Source: Methanomassiliicoccaceae archaeon
GTDB lineage: Archaea; Thermoplasmatota; Thermoplasmata; Methanomassiliicoccales; Methanomethylophilaceae
Assembly (NCBI GenBank): GCA_031260545.1
Contig: JAIRJQ010000005.1
Location: 1-27,338, forward strand
Direction: 5' to 3'
DNA length: 27,338 nt
Below the pieces are notes generated by a model. That model saw only the letters and a program-made list of their open reading frames with translations. It searched no databases and was not told where the DNA came from. The translations under genes were made by a program, and so were the position numbers. Positions 8,450 through 16,900 of this stretch are shown here, one piece after another (positions within the stretch are counted from its first letter, which is position 1; every line of letters begins with the position of its first letter).

Positions 8450-9268
8450 GTGAAAAAAGAGACGAGGAACATTGTTATCGCGGCGACGATATTGGTGGTC
8501 CTGATCGCCGTCGGATACGCAGGCATCAGCGCATACTCCGGTACTTCTCCTCAATTCTATACCGTCGAGTCGGGAAGCATGATGCATACTCATGATTCTT
8601 CTAAGATCGGTGTCATCGACACCGGCGACATGGTCATTGTCAGAGATCCGTCAAAAATGAACATAACATCGTACATCGAGGCGCATGAATCCGGATATAC
8701 AAAATTCAGTGATTACGGTGACGTTATCTTATATAAGGACGGTACCGGCAGGACAATAATACACCGCGCGATACTGCATATTGAGTATCTCGGAAGCAAC
8801 GAATGGTTCGTCTTCGGTCTGAAAGAATATACCGGCGAATGGAGCTGCGGCCCGTTCAATAAAAATAATTATGATAATGAGCCGTTATCAGGCACCATTA
8901 CATTCCTGAACTTCGGATTCAAGGACAAGACGGTCGATATCAACTTGGGTGACACAAGGTTCACAAGGGCCGGCGGCGGTGAGGTCGACGTCGGAACAAA
9001 GGGTTATGTGGCCATGGGCGACGCGAACAACCCCAATTATGACAAAGTGTTTGTGAAGGAAGATATGGTGGTCGCCATCGCGACCCACGAGATCCCATGG
9101 GTAGGCGTCGTAAAATTATACGTTACCGGAACGAACGTTGACAGGATACCGCCGAATAGTTTACCGTTGCTCATTGGTGTAATGGTAGGCATCATCGTAA
9201 CGCTTGTGGTCATCGGTTTAGTATATGACAGGCATCAGAACCGCAAAAAAGATCACGATGAAGAATGA
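8450..9268 (+). CDS. Archaeal signal peptidase I (S26B family)
   Basis: 272 residues starting at GTG. An N-terminal membrane helix (8-28) is followed by an extracytoplasmic catalytic domain. Ser43 in VESGSMMHTH is the nucleophile; His105 in RTIIHRAI and Asp191 in AMGDANNP complete the set expected of the archaeal/ER-type enzymes, which use His in place of the bacterial Lys. A second helix (about 238-259) and a charged tail (NRKKDHDEE) anchor the C-terminus in the membrane. It removes signal peptides from exported proteins. The stop codon is directly followed by an ORB element, with the convergent orc1 gene beyond. Its substrates may include surface proteins such as the MBG protein in this window (inference). 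Confidence 0.88.
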   Translation: MKKETRNIVIAATILVVLIAVGYAGISAYSGTSPQFYTVESGSMMHTHDSSKIGVIDTGDMVIVRDPSKMNITSYIEAHESGYTKFSDYGDVILYKDGTGRTIIHRAILHIEYLGSNEWFVFGLKEYTGEWSCGPFNKNNYDNEPLSGTITFLNFGFKDKTVDINLGDTRFTRAGGGEVDVGTKGYVAMGDANNPNYDKVFVKEDMVVAIATHEIPWVGVVKLYVTGTNVDRIPPNSLPLLIGVMVGIIVTLVVIGLVYDRHQNRKKDHDEE

Positions 9269-9295
9269 CCCCCACCCCTTCGTTTCCTGTGGAAA
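9268..9295 (-). other. Origin Recognition Box (ORB), copy 1
   Basis: Minus strand: TTTCCACAGGAAACGAAG followed by a G-rich tail GGGTGGGGGT. This fits the archaeal Orc1/Cdc6 binding site, a short dyad TTCCA..GGAAA with a GAA spacer and a G-string. It fills almost the whole 33-nt gap between the convergent signal peptidase and orc1 genes. Copy 2 at 10900-10927 is 27/28 identical in the opposite orientation. Confidence 0.88.
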
Positions 9296-9301
9296 CTTGG
9301 T

Positions 9302-10660
9302 TTAACGGTTATCCTCGTTGAACGGAAGCCTCTGCTGTTTCGGAGAACGGTAGTTCTTGATAAGTTTCATGTTCTCATCGTCTTCCAGCATATCGCATAT
9401 CTCTTTCGGTATGCTCAGTTCTATCTTCTTTGTCCTTCCGTGCCTTCCCAATGATATCGTCCTCGCGTGAACGATGCCCAGCATATCCAGCTCGGAAATA
9501 AGATCGGTGACCCTTCTCTGCGTCAGTGATGTTATTCCTAAAATATCGCAGAGATCTCCGTATGTTGAATAAACTTCACCTGTTGTCATGGTCTTGTTCT
9601 TTTCCTTTGTATTATGTATGACGCTCATCAGAACTGTTTTTGATTGTTTTGTCAACATTTTCACTGTTTCGCTGACGGTATCCAATTCTATCTTATTTTT
9701 TGCGGATTTGACATGAGCTTCTGCAACTGTTGTTTCACCATTGCGTTCTGCTGTTTCCGCAGCGATACGTAACAGATCGAGGGCCATCCTCGCGTCTCCC
9801 ATCTCCTGTGCGGACATTGCCGCACATAATGGTATCACACCTTCTTCTAATCCACCATCTTCGAATGCGAACCTTGCTCTGTTCCTTAAGATATCCGTTA
9901 ACTGCTGCGCGTCGTATTGATGAAATATCATCTTCTCTTCACTCAATCTGCTTTTTACTCTCGGATCAAGAAATTCTGTGAAATTCAAATTGTTTGATAT
10001 ACCGATCAACGACAATTTCGAATGTTTAAGGTCCTCATTGATCTTTGTCAATTGGTATAGAACATCATCACCGCTTTTACTTACTAATTTATCGATCTCA
10101 TCGAGAACGACAACGAACACTTTATTCTGTTCATCGATGCTGTTCCTCATTTCCGAATAAACCTTATCGATACCCCAGCCGGTGAACGGTATCCTCTTTT
10201 CAAAATCGTCTATTATCTGATTTCCGATATTTTGCAGTGTACTGTATTTAGTATCGACAACCTCGCAATTTATGTAAATATAAACGCATGAAGAACCTTG
10301 CGGATCCTCTTTCTTTAATTCATTACCGATAAAATTCATTACTGCGGTCTTTCCAGTTCCGGTCTTTCCGAAGATCATTATATTCGACGGTCTGTCACCG
10401 TCGAATGCGGATGCGATTATCTCTGCGATCTTGTCGATATCATTGGACCTGTGCGGCAGCACATCAGGTAAATATGATGTTTGAAGGACATTCTTATTCT
10501 TGATTATCTTTTTTCTCTTATCTATATGTTTACCGAATATCGATCTTTCTTTATCCAGCTTCTCAGTGTCCGTATCCTTTTCCGCTCTCGGTCCTTCGTT
10601 CTTAAGTATATTCACAGATACACCCTGCATAAGAAATATAGCCGTCTCTTTGCATTTCAT
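9302..10660 (-). CDS. orc1: Orc1/Cdc6 replication initiator
   Basis: 452 residues. An AAA+ domain carries Walker A at 98-105 (GKTGTGKT), Walker B at 183-190 (VVVLDEID), sensor 1 around Asn223-Asn224 (GISNNL), an Arg-finger candidate in DPRVKSRL and sensor 2 GDAR at 288-291. A C-terminal winged helix (about 345-430, with TSLTQRRVTDLISELDMLGI) binds origin DNA. The protein binds ORB sites, opens the origin and loads MCM. It has a 60-residue charged N-terminal part, somewhat long for the family; an ATG at 10630 is an alternative start. An A/T-rich box about 25 nt before 10660 favours the longer form. It is flanked on both sides by ORB copies. Confidence 0.95.
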   Translation of the reverse strand: MKCKETAIFLMQGVSVNILKNEGPRAEKDTDTEKLDKERSIFGKHIDKRKKIIKNKNVLQTSYLPDVLPHRSNDIDKIAEIIASAFDGDRPSNIMIFGKTGTGKTAVMNFIGNELKKEDPQGSSCVYIYINCEVVDTKYSTLQNIGNQIIDDFEKRIPFTGWGIDKVYSEMRNSIDEQNKVFVVVLDEIDKLVSKSGDDVLYQLTKINEDLKHSKLSLIGISNNLNFTEFLDPRVKSRLSEEKMIFHQYDAQQLTDILRNRARFAFEDGGLEEGVIPLCAAMSAQEMGDARMALDLLRIAAETAERNGETTVAEAHVKSAKNKIELDTVSETVKMLTKQSKTVLMSVIHNTKEKNKTMTTGEVYSTYGDLCDILGITSLTQRRVTDLISELDMLGIVHARTISLGRHGRTKKIELSIPKEICDMLEDDENMKLIKNYRSPKQQRLPFNEDNR

Positions 10661-10669
10661 ATGGAAACA

Positions 10670-10694
10670 CTATCAACTATTTATCTATTTTTAC
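10670..10694 (-). promoter_or_regulatory. Probable orc1 promoter / AT-rich candidate unwinding stretch
   Basis: On the minus strand GTAAAAATAGATAAATAG lies 15-35 nt before the orc1 ATG and can serve as TATA box. The surrounding 10661-10762 gap has no gene. The AT-rich stretch lies between the two ORBs and could also take part in origin melting, which is inference. Confidence 0.4.
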
Positions 10695-10762
10695 AGGCAC
10701 CGCAAAACAGCGTCCGTTTAATAGATGAATCCTATATCCATAAAGGCATTGGGGTAACTACC

Positions 10763-10864
10763 ATGAAAAAGAAGAAGATGAACGGTTGGCTCGTGATCGG
10801 TATATGCATCGCTGCGATGTGGGCAGCTGTCGGTGTATTGTATCTTATAGGAACAATAGGCTGA
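10763..10864 (+). CDS. Small single-span membrane peptide (33 aa), unknown function
   Basis: ATG at 10763-10765 gives 33 residues: a strongly basic start (MKKKKMNGW), then one hydrophobic helix (about 10-32: LVIGICIAAMWAAVGVLYLI), then TGA. GGGG lies about 8 nt upstream. The positive-inside pattern and clean helix resemble genuine short membrane proteins, but a peptide this short could be chance. No family is recognised. It lies between the orc1 promoter and ORB copy 2, inside the probable origin. Confidence 0.45.
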   Translation: MKKKKMNGWLVIGICIAAMWAAVGVLYLIGTIG

Positions 10865-10899
10865 TCCCCGACCCCCGGCACATTGAACAGCGTATACAT

Positions 10900-10927
10900 T
10901 TTCCACCGGAAACGAAGGGGTGGGGGT
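10900..10927 (+). other. Origin Recognition Box (ORB), copy 2
   Basis: Plus strand: TTTCCACCGGAAACGAAG followed by GGGTGGGGGT, differing from copy 1 at one position (A/C in the centre of the dyad). It lies in a 118-nt non-coding gap (10865-10982) upstream of the OB-fold gene. About 20 nt before it, CCCCGACCCCCGGC (10866-10879) could be a decayed ORB tail on the other strand; that part is weak. Confidence 0.88.
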
Positions 10928-10950
10928 GTTATACTAACTGTAATATCAGG

Positions 10951-10961
10951 TGTTCTTATAC
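10951..10961 (+). promoter_or_regulatory. TATA-like box of the OB-fold gene
   Basis: GTTCTTATACT lies 22-32 nt before the ATG at 10983, consistent with a leaderless message. Confidence 0.4.
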
Positions 10962-10982
10962 TTCCTGCAAAAATCTGTAATT

Positions 10983-11303
10983 ATGAACAGTATGATAAAG
11001 GACAGATATGTCCTGTTCTCGTTGGCTTCGGTATGCGTGATATTTTTTTTGTGTACGGTAGGTTCATTCAATACCGGCAGCGTCGGCGGCAACGGAATGA
11101 CGGAGATGGAAGGCATAATATCAGGACCGTCAGCAACGCAGAACGGTACCGTGTTCACACTGACAGATCTTGACGGTGACGATCATAAGTGTTTTTACCG
11201 GTCCGAAATGCCGCCGACGCCGGTGTTCTGCAGACTGATCGGTAATTTCTCCGAAGACGGCAACATATTTTTCGTTGACCGGATGATCATCGGGGACGGA
11301 TGA
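10983..11303 (+). CDS. Membrane-anchored OB-fold domain protein
   Basis: 106 residues from the ATG at 10983 (MNSMIKDRYVLFS). A signal anchor (about 9-27, VLFSLASVCVIFFLCTVGSF) is followed by a Gly/Ser linker and a compact domain. Its pattern (EGIISGP....NGTVFTLTDLDGDDHKCFY, then FCRLIGNFSEDGNIFFVDRMII) resembles the small OB folds of the nucleic-acid or ligand-binding type. Function is unknown. If membrane-inserted, the domain would face outward, which argues against a DNA role despite the origin next door. An upstream in-frame GTG (10950) adds 11 residues and is less likely because a TATA-like box sits there. Confidence 0.65.
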   Translation: MNSMIKDRYVLFSLASVCVIFFLCTVGSFNTGSVGGNGMTEMEGIISGPSATQNGTVFTLTDLDGDDHKCFYRSEMPPTPVFCRLIGNFSEDGNIFFVDRMIIGDG

Positions 11304-11316
11304 CGAGCGTATGGGA

Positions 11317-11324
11317 TTTATACA
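11317..11324 (+). promoter_or_regulatory. TATA box of tiaS
   Basis: TTTATACA is centred 24 nt before the GTG start, so the transcript would begin at or next to the start codon. Confidence 0.5.
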
Positions 11325-11343
11325 TCCGTAACGTAATGATACT

Positions 11344-12669
11344 GTGTTCATTGCGGTCGACGACACCGACTCCCGTACCGGGAACTGCACAACGTATCTT
11401 TTAACAGAAATAATGCGCGAGCTTTCCGATCTGGACATCATAGGCAATCCCAGACTCGTCCGTCTGAATCCGGCGGTACCGTGGAAGACGAGAGGGAACG
11501 GATCGCTTGTGCTCAGAGCCGGGAAAGGAAAAGGAAAAAGTAAGACGATCGGCGCGATCGGCGGAAAAGAGATGATATGTTTTTCCGAAGCGTCCGGAAC
11601 AGAACCGGATGAAGAAGACCTAATCGAACGCATACGTCCGATCATCGAGAACAACCGTTCCGAAGGTTCCGATCCGGGCCTGATCGTGTCAAAGGAAAGA
11701 CCGGCACCGTCCCTTTATTGGGACGGAGTAAGAAGGATCATTGAAAAGGAAACAGTAAAAAAGGAACTCGACCGCATAGGTGCCAGAACATTCGAACTTG
11801 GATGCGGACGCGGCATCATCGGCGCAGCCTGCGGTATGGCGTGGGTTCCGCAGGACAGCACATACGAAGTTCTCGCATACCGCGAAAAGGAGAGATGGGG
11901 AACTGAAAGAAAGATCGACGCATCATCGATATGCGAAATGGATTCATTATTCGCCGGAACATTCAACAGCTGGGAAGAGAGGGAACAAAAGGTGGCGATG
12001 GTCCCTTCCACACCGTGCCCGGTATTGTTCGGTCTCCGCGGTGACGATGAAAACGAGACGATAAGGGCGGCGATGCATCTCCGCACCGAGAACATAGAAC
12101 GATGGGCGACGTTCCTGACGAATCAGGGGACGGACGACCACATAATTCACGATCCCGAGGAGATAACAGAGAACAGTTCCTATGAGATCGCCGGCACCGT
12201 TCTCGGGAGCGCGGAACACATACGCGGCGGCCACACGCTTATGGATATAGGAACAAGATACGGAAGGATCACATGCGCTGCGTATGAACCGTCAAAGGAA
12301 TTCAGGATGCTATTTGATAATCTCGCGCCGGGCGATGAGATCTCCGTCATCGGAGAGCTGCGCGATCAGCCCAGGACTTTCAATGTTGAAAAAGTGAACG
12401 TTCTCAAAGTGGTCGAAGTATTTACAAAAACATCGAACCCGGTATGCGGCGTATGCGGCAAACGGATGCAGTCCATAGGGAAGGGGCAAGGTTACAGGTG
12501 CAAAGGATGCAGAACGCGCTCCAAAGAGCCGACATTGGTGAAAGGGACAAGATGGGCCGTCCCCGGATGGTATGAGCCGCCCACGTCGGCACGCCGTCAT
12601 TTATCGAAACCGCTGAAGAGGATGGGGGAAGAACAAAAGGTCGAATTCGTCAATTGCCGTAGGACATGA
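11344..12669 (+). CDS. tiaS: tRNA(Ile2) 2-agmatinylcytidine synthetase TiaS
   Basis: 441 residues. TiaS uses ATP and agmatine to convert C34 of the CAU anticodon of tRNA-Ile2 to agmatidine, so that AUA is read as isoleucine; it is the archaeal counterpart of bacterial TilS. Seen: the N-terminal FIAVDDTDS motif (kinase-like domain, Asp-rich site), NPAVPWKTRGNGSL, a central FLD-type region, an OB-like stretch (SYEIAGTVLGS...FRMLFDNLAPGDEI) and a C-terminal zinc ribbon with Cys368, Cys371, Cys386 and Cys389. Length and domain order are normal. The start is GTG, apparently leaderless; the only close ATG (11336) is out of frame. The gene is close behind the OB-fold gene. Confidence 0.95.
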   Translation: MFIAVDDTDSRTGNCTTYLLTEIMRELSDLDIIGNPRLVRLNPAVPWKTRGNGSLVLRAGKGKGKSKTIGAIGGKEMICFSEASGTEPDEEDLIERIRPIIENNRSEGSDPGLIVSKERPAPSLYWDGVRRIIEKETVKKELDRIGARTFELGCGRGIIGAACGMAWVPQDSTYEVLAYREKERWGTERKIDASSICEMDSLFAGTFNSWEEREQKVAMVPSTPCPVLFGLRGDDENETIRAAMHLRTENIERWATFLTNQGTDDHIIHDPEEITENSSYEIAGTVLGSAEHIRGGHTLMDIGTRYGRITCAAYEPSKEFRMLFDNLAPGDEISVIGELRDQPRTFNVEKVNVLKVVEVFTKTSNPVCGVCGKRMQSIGKGQGYRCKGCRTRSKEPTLVKGTRWAVPGWYEPPTSARRHLSKPLKRMGEEQKVEFVNCRRT

Positions 12670-12680
12670 CCGACAACCCT

Positions 12681-12699
12681 ATATATACATTTAAATTAA
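12681..12699 (+). promoter_or_regulatory. Promoter of the thiolase gene
   Basis: ATATATACATTTAAATTAA contains two overlapping TATA-like boxes in a 50-nt gap. The second one (ATTTAAATT) is centred about 26 nt before the ATG at 12720; the first would give a start about 10-15 nt before it. Confidence 0.55.
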
Positions 12700-12719
12700 G
12701 CGGACACAGTGAACACACC

Positions 12720-13898
12720 ATGGAAAAAGTCGTGATCCTCAGTGCAACGAGAACGCCGATCGGCAAATACGGAAAAACGCTGGCAGACATAAAAGCAACG
12801 GAACTTGGAGCAATAGCGGTGCGCGAATCAGTGAAGCGCGCGGGCATTGACGCAAAGGCCGTGGACGAATGCATCATGGGCAACGTCATATCGGCAGGCC
12901 TCGGTCAGAACCCCGCGAGACAGGCGGCCGTGCACGGCGGTCTTCCGGTGGAGATAGGATCAACGACGGTGAACGCGGTCTGCGGTTCCGGTCTGAAGGC
13001 GGCGATGTTCGCTGCGGATTCGATAAAAGCAAAACAATATGACGTCATTGTTGCCGGGGGCATGGAGAACATGAGCTCCGCCCCGTACCTGATGCCGGGC
13101 GCGAGATGGGGTTACAAGATGAACGATCAGACCGTGAAGGATGCGATGGTGCACGACGGCCTTTGGGATATATTCAACAACATGCACATGGGCTTCACCG
13201 GCGAGATCGTGGCAGAAAGGTTCAAGGTCACACGCGAGGAGACGGATCAGCTGGCTTACGAAAGCAACATGAAAGCGGCCGCGGCGATCAAGAACGGAAA
13301 GTTCAGAAATGAGATCGTGCCAGTGACCATAAAACAGAAGAAAGGTGACATCGTAATGGACACCGACGAAGGTGTCCGCGATGACACCACCGTTGAAGCG
13401 CTGGCAAAACTGAGGCCGGTATTCAAGAGCGACGGTATTGTTACAGCAGGCAACTCATCGCAGCTGAGCGACGGCGGTGCGGCGCTTGTCGTTTCATCAG
13501 AGAGATTCGCAAAGGAGCACGGAATAAAACCTCTCGTTTCAATAGAAGCATACGGTGAACGCGGCGTGAAACCCGAGCACATAATGGAAGCTCCGATACC
13601 GACAACGGAATACGTTCTGAAAAGGGCGGGCATGAAGATCGATGACATAGATCTCTTTGAGCACAATGAAGCGTTCGCTTCCGCGTCCGTCGCGGTCATG
13701 AAAGGACTGAACGTCCCCGGAGAGATATTCAACGTCAACGGCGGAGCTGTTGCGCTCGGCCATCCGATAGGATGTTCAGGTGCAAGAGTACTGACAACGC
13801 TGATACATGCGATGATGGACCGCCAGAAAGAAACGGGCCTCGCGACGCTGTGCCTCGGCGGCGGGAACGCAGTGACAATGATCGTGCGCCGTTACTGA
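12720..13898 (+). CDS. Acetyl-CoA C-acetyltransferase (thiolase II), bacterial type
   Basis: 392 residues, the canonical biosynthetic thiolase length. Cys88 (NAVCGSGLKA) is the acyl-carrying nucleophile; NEAFA, His348 (ALGHPIGCSGAR) and Cys378 (CLGGGNAV) complete the active site. It condenses two acetyl-CoA to acetoacetyl-CoA, the first step towards mevalonate and archaeal lipids, or works in reverse. The frame extends 18 codons upstream, but that part covers the TATA boxes, so the ATG at 12720 is chosen. The full-length PhaA/AtoB-like sequence resembles bacterial enzymes more than the archaeal thiolase that is usually adjacent to HMG-CoA synthase and a DUF35 gene, neither of which is here; transfer from bacteria is plausible. 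Confidence 0.92.
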   Translation: MEKVVILSATRTPIGKYGKTLADIKATELGAIAVRESVKRAGIDAKAVDECIMGNVISAGLGQNPARQAAVHGGLPVEIGSTTVNAVCGSGLKAAMFAADSIKAKQYDVIVAGGMENMSSAPYLMPGARWGYKMNDQTVKDAMVHDGLWDIFNNMHMGFTGEIVAERFKVTREETDQLAYESNMKAAAAIKNGKFRNEIVPVTIKQKKGDIVMDTDEGVRDDTTVEALAKLRPVFKSDGIVTAGNSSQLSDGGAALVVSSERFAKEHGIKPLVSIEAYGERGVKPEHIMEAPIPTTEYVLKRAGMKIDDIDLFEHNEAFASASVAVMKGLNVPGEIFNVNGGAVALGHPIGCSGARVLTTLIHAMMDRQKETGLATLCLGGGNAVTMIVRRY

Positions 13899-13937
13899 GG
13901 CCGAAGCCGAAGGCCGCAGAGAAAAGATAAGATGACG

Positions 13938-13959
13938 GCAGGCGCAGAGGTGCGCCTGC
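13938..13959. terminator. Perfect 9-bp hairpin between convergent genes
   Basis: GCAGGCGCA-GAGG-TGCGCCTGC forms a perfect 9-bp stem with a 4-nt loop in the 71-nt gap between the thiolase gene (plus) and the MBG surface-protein gene (minus). It has no T-run, so it may act as a bidirectional 3'-end structure and not as a classical terminator. Confidence 0.55.
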
Positions 13960-13969
13960 ATGAGTGAGT

Positions 13970-16900
13970 TCAGCTAAGACGGACCTCAACGGTTCCGTTG
14001 TACCAATGGCCGTCCTCTGCAGCGGTACCAACTTTTCCATCGGCACCGGTTGTACCGCTGCCTTTTCCATCACCACCGGTGCCGCCATTACCGCCTTTTC
14101 CACCGATAAGCGACAGCGGTTCCGATACGGACGTTGCCTGTTTCGGTTTTGATTCCGCCTCGATCGCCCAGCCTCCGCGGCCACCCCAGCCGCCCTCGCC
14201 GCCGGTGCGCTTCGCCGCCGAGTCTGCGATGGGAACTGCAGTGGAGTTCCCTCCGCGGCCGCCATTACCTCCCTTACCGCCGGTGACGGTGATCTTTCCG
14301 CTTGTCTTTTCGAATGAGATATTTTTACAGATGATCCCTGAGCCTCCGGCACCGCCCTCGCCGCCTTTGCGGCTTTCAACAAAAGCGTCCTTACCGTCGT
14401 CAGCCCTGAAGCCGTCGCTGCCGTTCCCGCCGGTGACGGTGAGGTTCCCCGGGCCGCTCATGGCGATCGAATAGTATTTGCTGACATCGATGCCCGCATA
14501 TCCCGCATTGCCCGGTGTTCTGGCCGGCGACGGGTCGCTGAGCTTTGCTCCGTCTCCTCCGGTGACAGAGTTCACACCGCGCAGGACAAAGTTGATGGTG
14601 TGCTGTGGGGCGCTGTCGCTTGCGTCCCTTATCGCTGCCGTTCCCACCGGTGCAACAAGTTTAACGTTACTCAGGATTATTTTCAGGTCGGTGTTCCGTG
14701 CATTGATGACAATGTTCTTTGTGATGATGCGAGAAGAGTCACTGAGGACCATCAATTCGGCAATATCATAAGGGACCGTGATCGGGTCGCTGTTCGTGGT
14801 CTTACCGCGGTAATCAAGTAACATTACATTCTTCGGCAGACTGACCGCAGGAAGGCTCCCGGGCACATTATTGGACATTTTGAGCTTTGCCGCATCCTTG
14901 CCCTTAAAGGATCCGTCCTCAGAATAATCCATTTTCATGACGTAGTCATTCTCTCTTGCGAATGTCATATAATCGTGATAGACCTTGTCCGTATTCCCGG
15001 TCTTATCGATGACCACCGCAGCAAAGACATCGCATTTAGAGAACAGCGTCCATCTGTAGTTCCCTTTCTTGTCCGCCTTGCTGAGATCGAAGGAGCGTGA
15101 ATTCGAGAGATCCATCCACTTTGAGGCGGTGGTATACGTATTCGTTTTTGAGACGGAACCGGACAATCCGGACCCCCAGTCCTGTGCGAACCCGTATTCA
15201 ATGGCCGTTCTGACCCCGGCGAAGGTAAAGTTCGCCGGCGCATCGGTCCCCCATTTGACATCCACCTTTGTGCTTGAGGCGGTCGTCGAAGCGACGGTCT
15301 GCGAGATACACAGCTGGCTTGAATCAAAGATCTGGTTCGTGGTCGCTTTGGTCTTTGTGTAAGTCAACGAATAATTAGATCCGGTGTGATTATATTGTGT
15401 ACCGTACCACACAGGAACATCGTTCACGCTGCCCAGGTAGACGTAATAGACGGTATAGTCTGTGTTGGCATAGCTGTATCTGATATCAAGGTCCTTTGCA
15501 GGGGCCGCACCGCTGTACCGCAGAACACTATGATCGATCTGCGCGATTATATCGAATTTGGCAGACTCAAATTCTATCTTGTAGTTACTGGCGCTGAGCG
15601 AACCCTGCGTTATATTGTAAGATCCGACATTCTCGCCGGATGCTCTGCCGAGTGTGCCTCCGAGCAACGATTTGGTATCTGTTCCGACCCAACCGCTTGA
15701 TGTATGTGATAATACGGGATCATTTTCGCCGAACATCTTGGCCTGTCCTTTGTCCGCGGTCACGGCAAGCGCTGCCGGCGTTATTTCAAAACCGATCGTT
15801 GCCGATCCGGCGTAGTTGCCTTTGAACGTTAACGTCAATGATGCTGTGCCAGCATTCCTGTTCGCAGCGTATGTTACATTGTAATCCGTGCCTGCAAAAA
15901 GCGACGTACTGCGGTATGCGACCGCCGGCGCAGGTTTAATGTCCGCACCGTTATACGTATACGATGTTTTAAGGTTCGAGACAGAAAGCGACGGATCGTT
16001 CTTGTTCACACCGAGTGCGTTTATTTTAAAGGGATCGGAATTCTTGATCATTATTTCATAGTTCGGACCGGCGTTCACAGTTCCCTGCGTTATATTGTAA
16101 GATCCGGCATTCTCACCGGATGCTCTGCCGAGAGTACCTCCGAGCAACGCTTTGGTGTCCGTTCCGACCCAACCGCTTGATGTATACGATAATAAAGGAT
16201 CATTTTCGCCGAACATCTTGGCCTGTCCTTTGTCCGCGGTCACGGTAAGCGCTGCCGGCGTTATTTCAAAACCGATCGTTGCCGATCCGGCGTAGTTGCC
16301 TTTGAACGTTAATGTCAATGATGCCGTACCGGCATCCTTGTTATCAGAATATGTTACAATACGATCCGTATGATCGAGCGGCCGGCCGTCATATCTGACG
16401 GCAGGAACAGGTCCGATGTCCTCACCGGCGTATGTATACGATGCGTCCAGACCATACACAAAAAGTAGTGGGTCTTTCTCGCACACATCAAGCACATTTA
16501 TTTTAAAGTGAGCAGACTCGAACACAATATCATAATTCGGACCAGCGTTCACAGTTCCCTGTAATATCGCATAGAGGCCGGCAGACTCGCCTTCGGCCCT
16601 TGATAATTTTCCTGAGAGATTTTTTTCATTGTCATTACCAAGCCATCCGTACGTTGTGTATGTGAACACAAGATCAGATTGACCGAATATCTTTGTCTGC
16701 ACAGGATCTACGGTCAGGGTAAGCACCGCCGGCGTTACTGAGAACTCATAACATGCACCGCCCCCATAGCTCCCCGTGAATATTAACGCTAATGATGCTG
16801 TGCCGGTATCCCTGTTGTCAAAGTATCTTACATTGTAATCTGTGCCGCCGGAGAGCAGCACACCGCTATATGCGACCGCAGGAACAGGTTCAATGCCCGT

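Larger units (their letters stand above)
9268..10985. other. Putative chromosomal replication origin (oriC)
   Basis: Two nearly identical inverted ORBs bracket the initiator gene orc1/cdc6, with AT-rich stretches at 10670-10694 and 10928-10985. Archaeal origins are typically next to orc1/cdc6 and carry ORBs in inverted orientation. Genes to the left run mainly on the minus strand (the whole ATP synthase operon) and the first genes to the right run on the plus strand, as expected if transcription follows fork movement. Confidence 0.75.

Noticed and set aside
10481..10721. Plus-strand frames over the orc1 start
   Set aside because: Antisense to orc1 and its promoter; only the last 33 codons of the longer one (10763-10864) look like a real peptide.
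13735..14474. Long open frames opposite and beside the Gly-rich end of the surface protein
   Set aside because: They are Pro/Ala/Arg-rich shadows of the GGN-GGT coding repeats in other frames.
15600..16330. CRISPR or mobile repeat
   Set aside because: The repeat is a long in-frame coding duplication with a 480-bp period, not short direct repeats with spacers, and there are no terminal inverted repeats or transposase.
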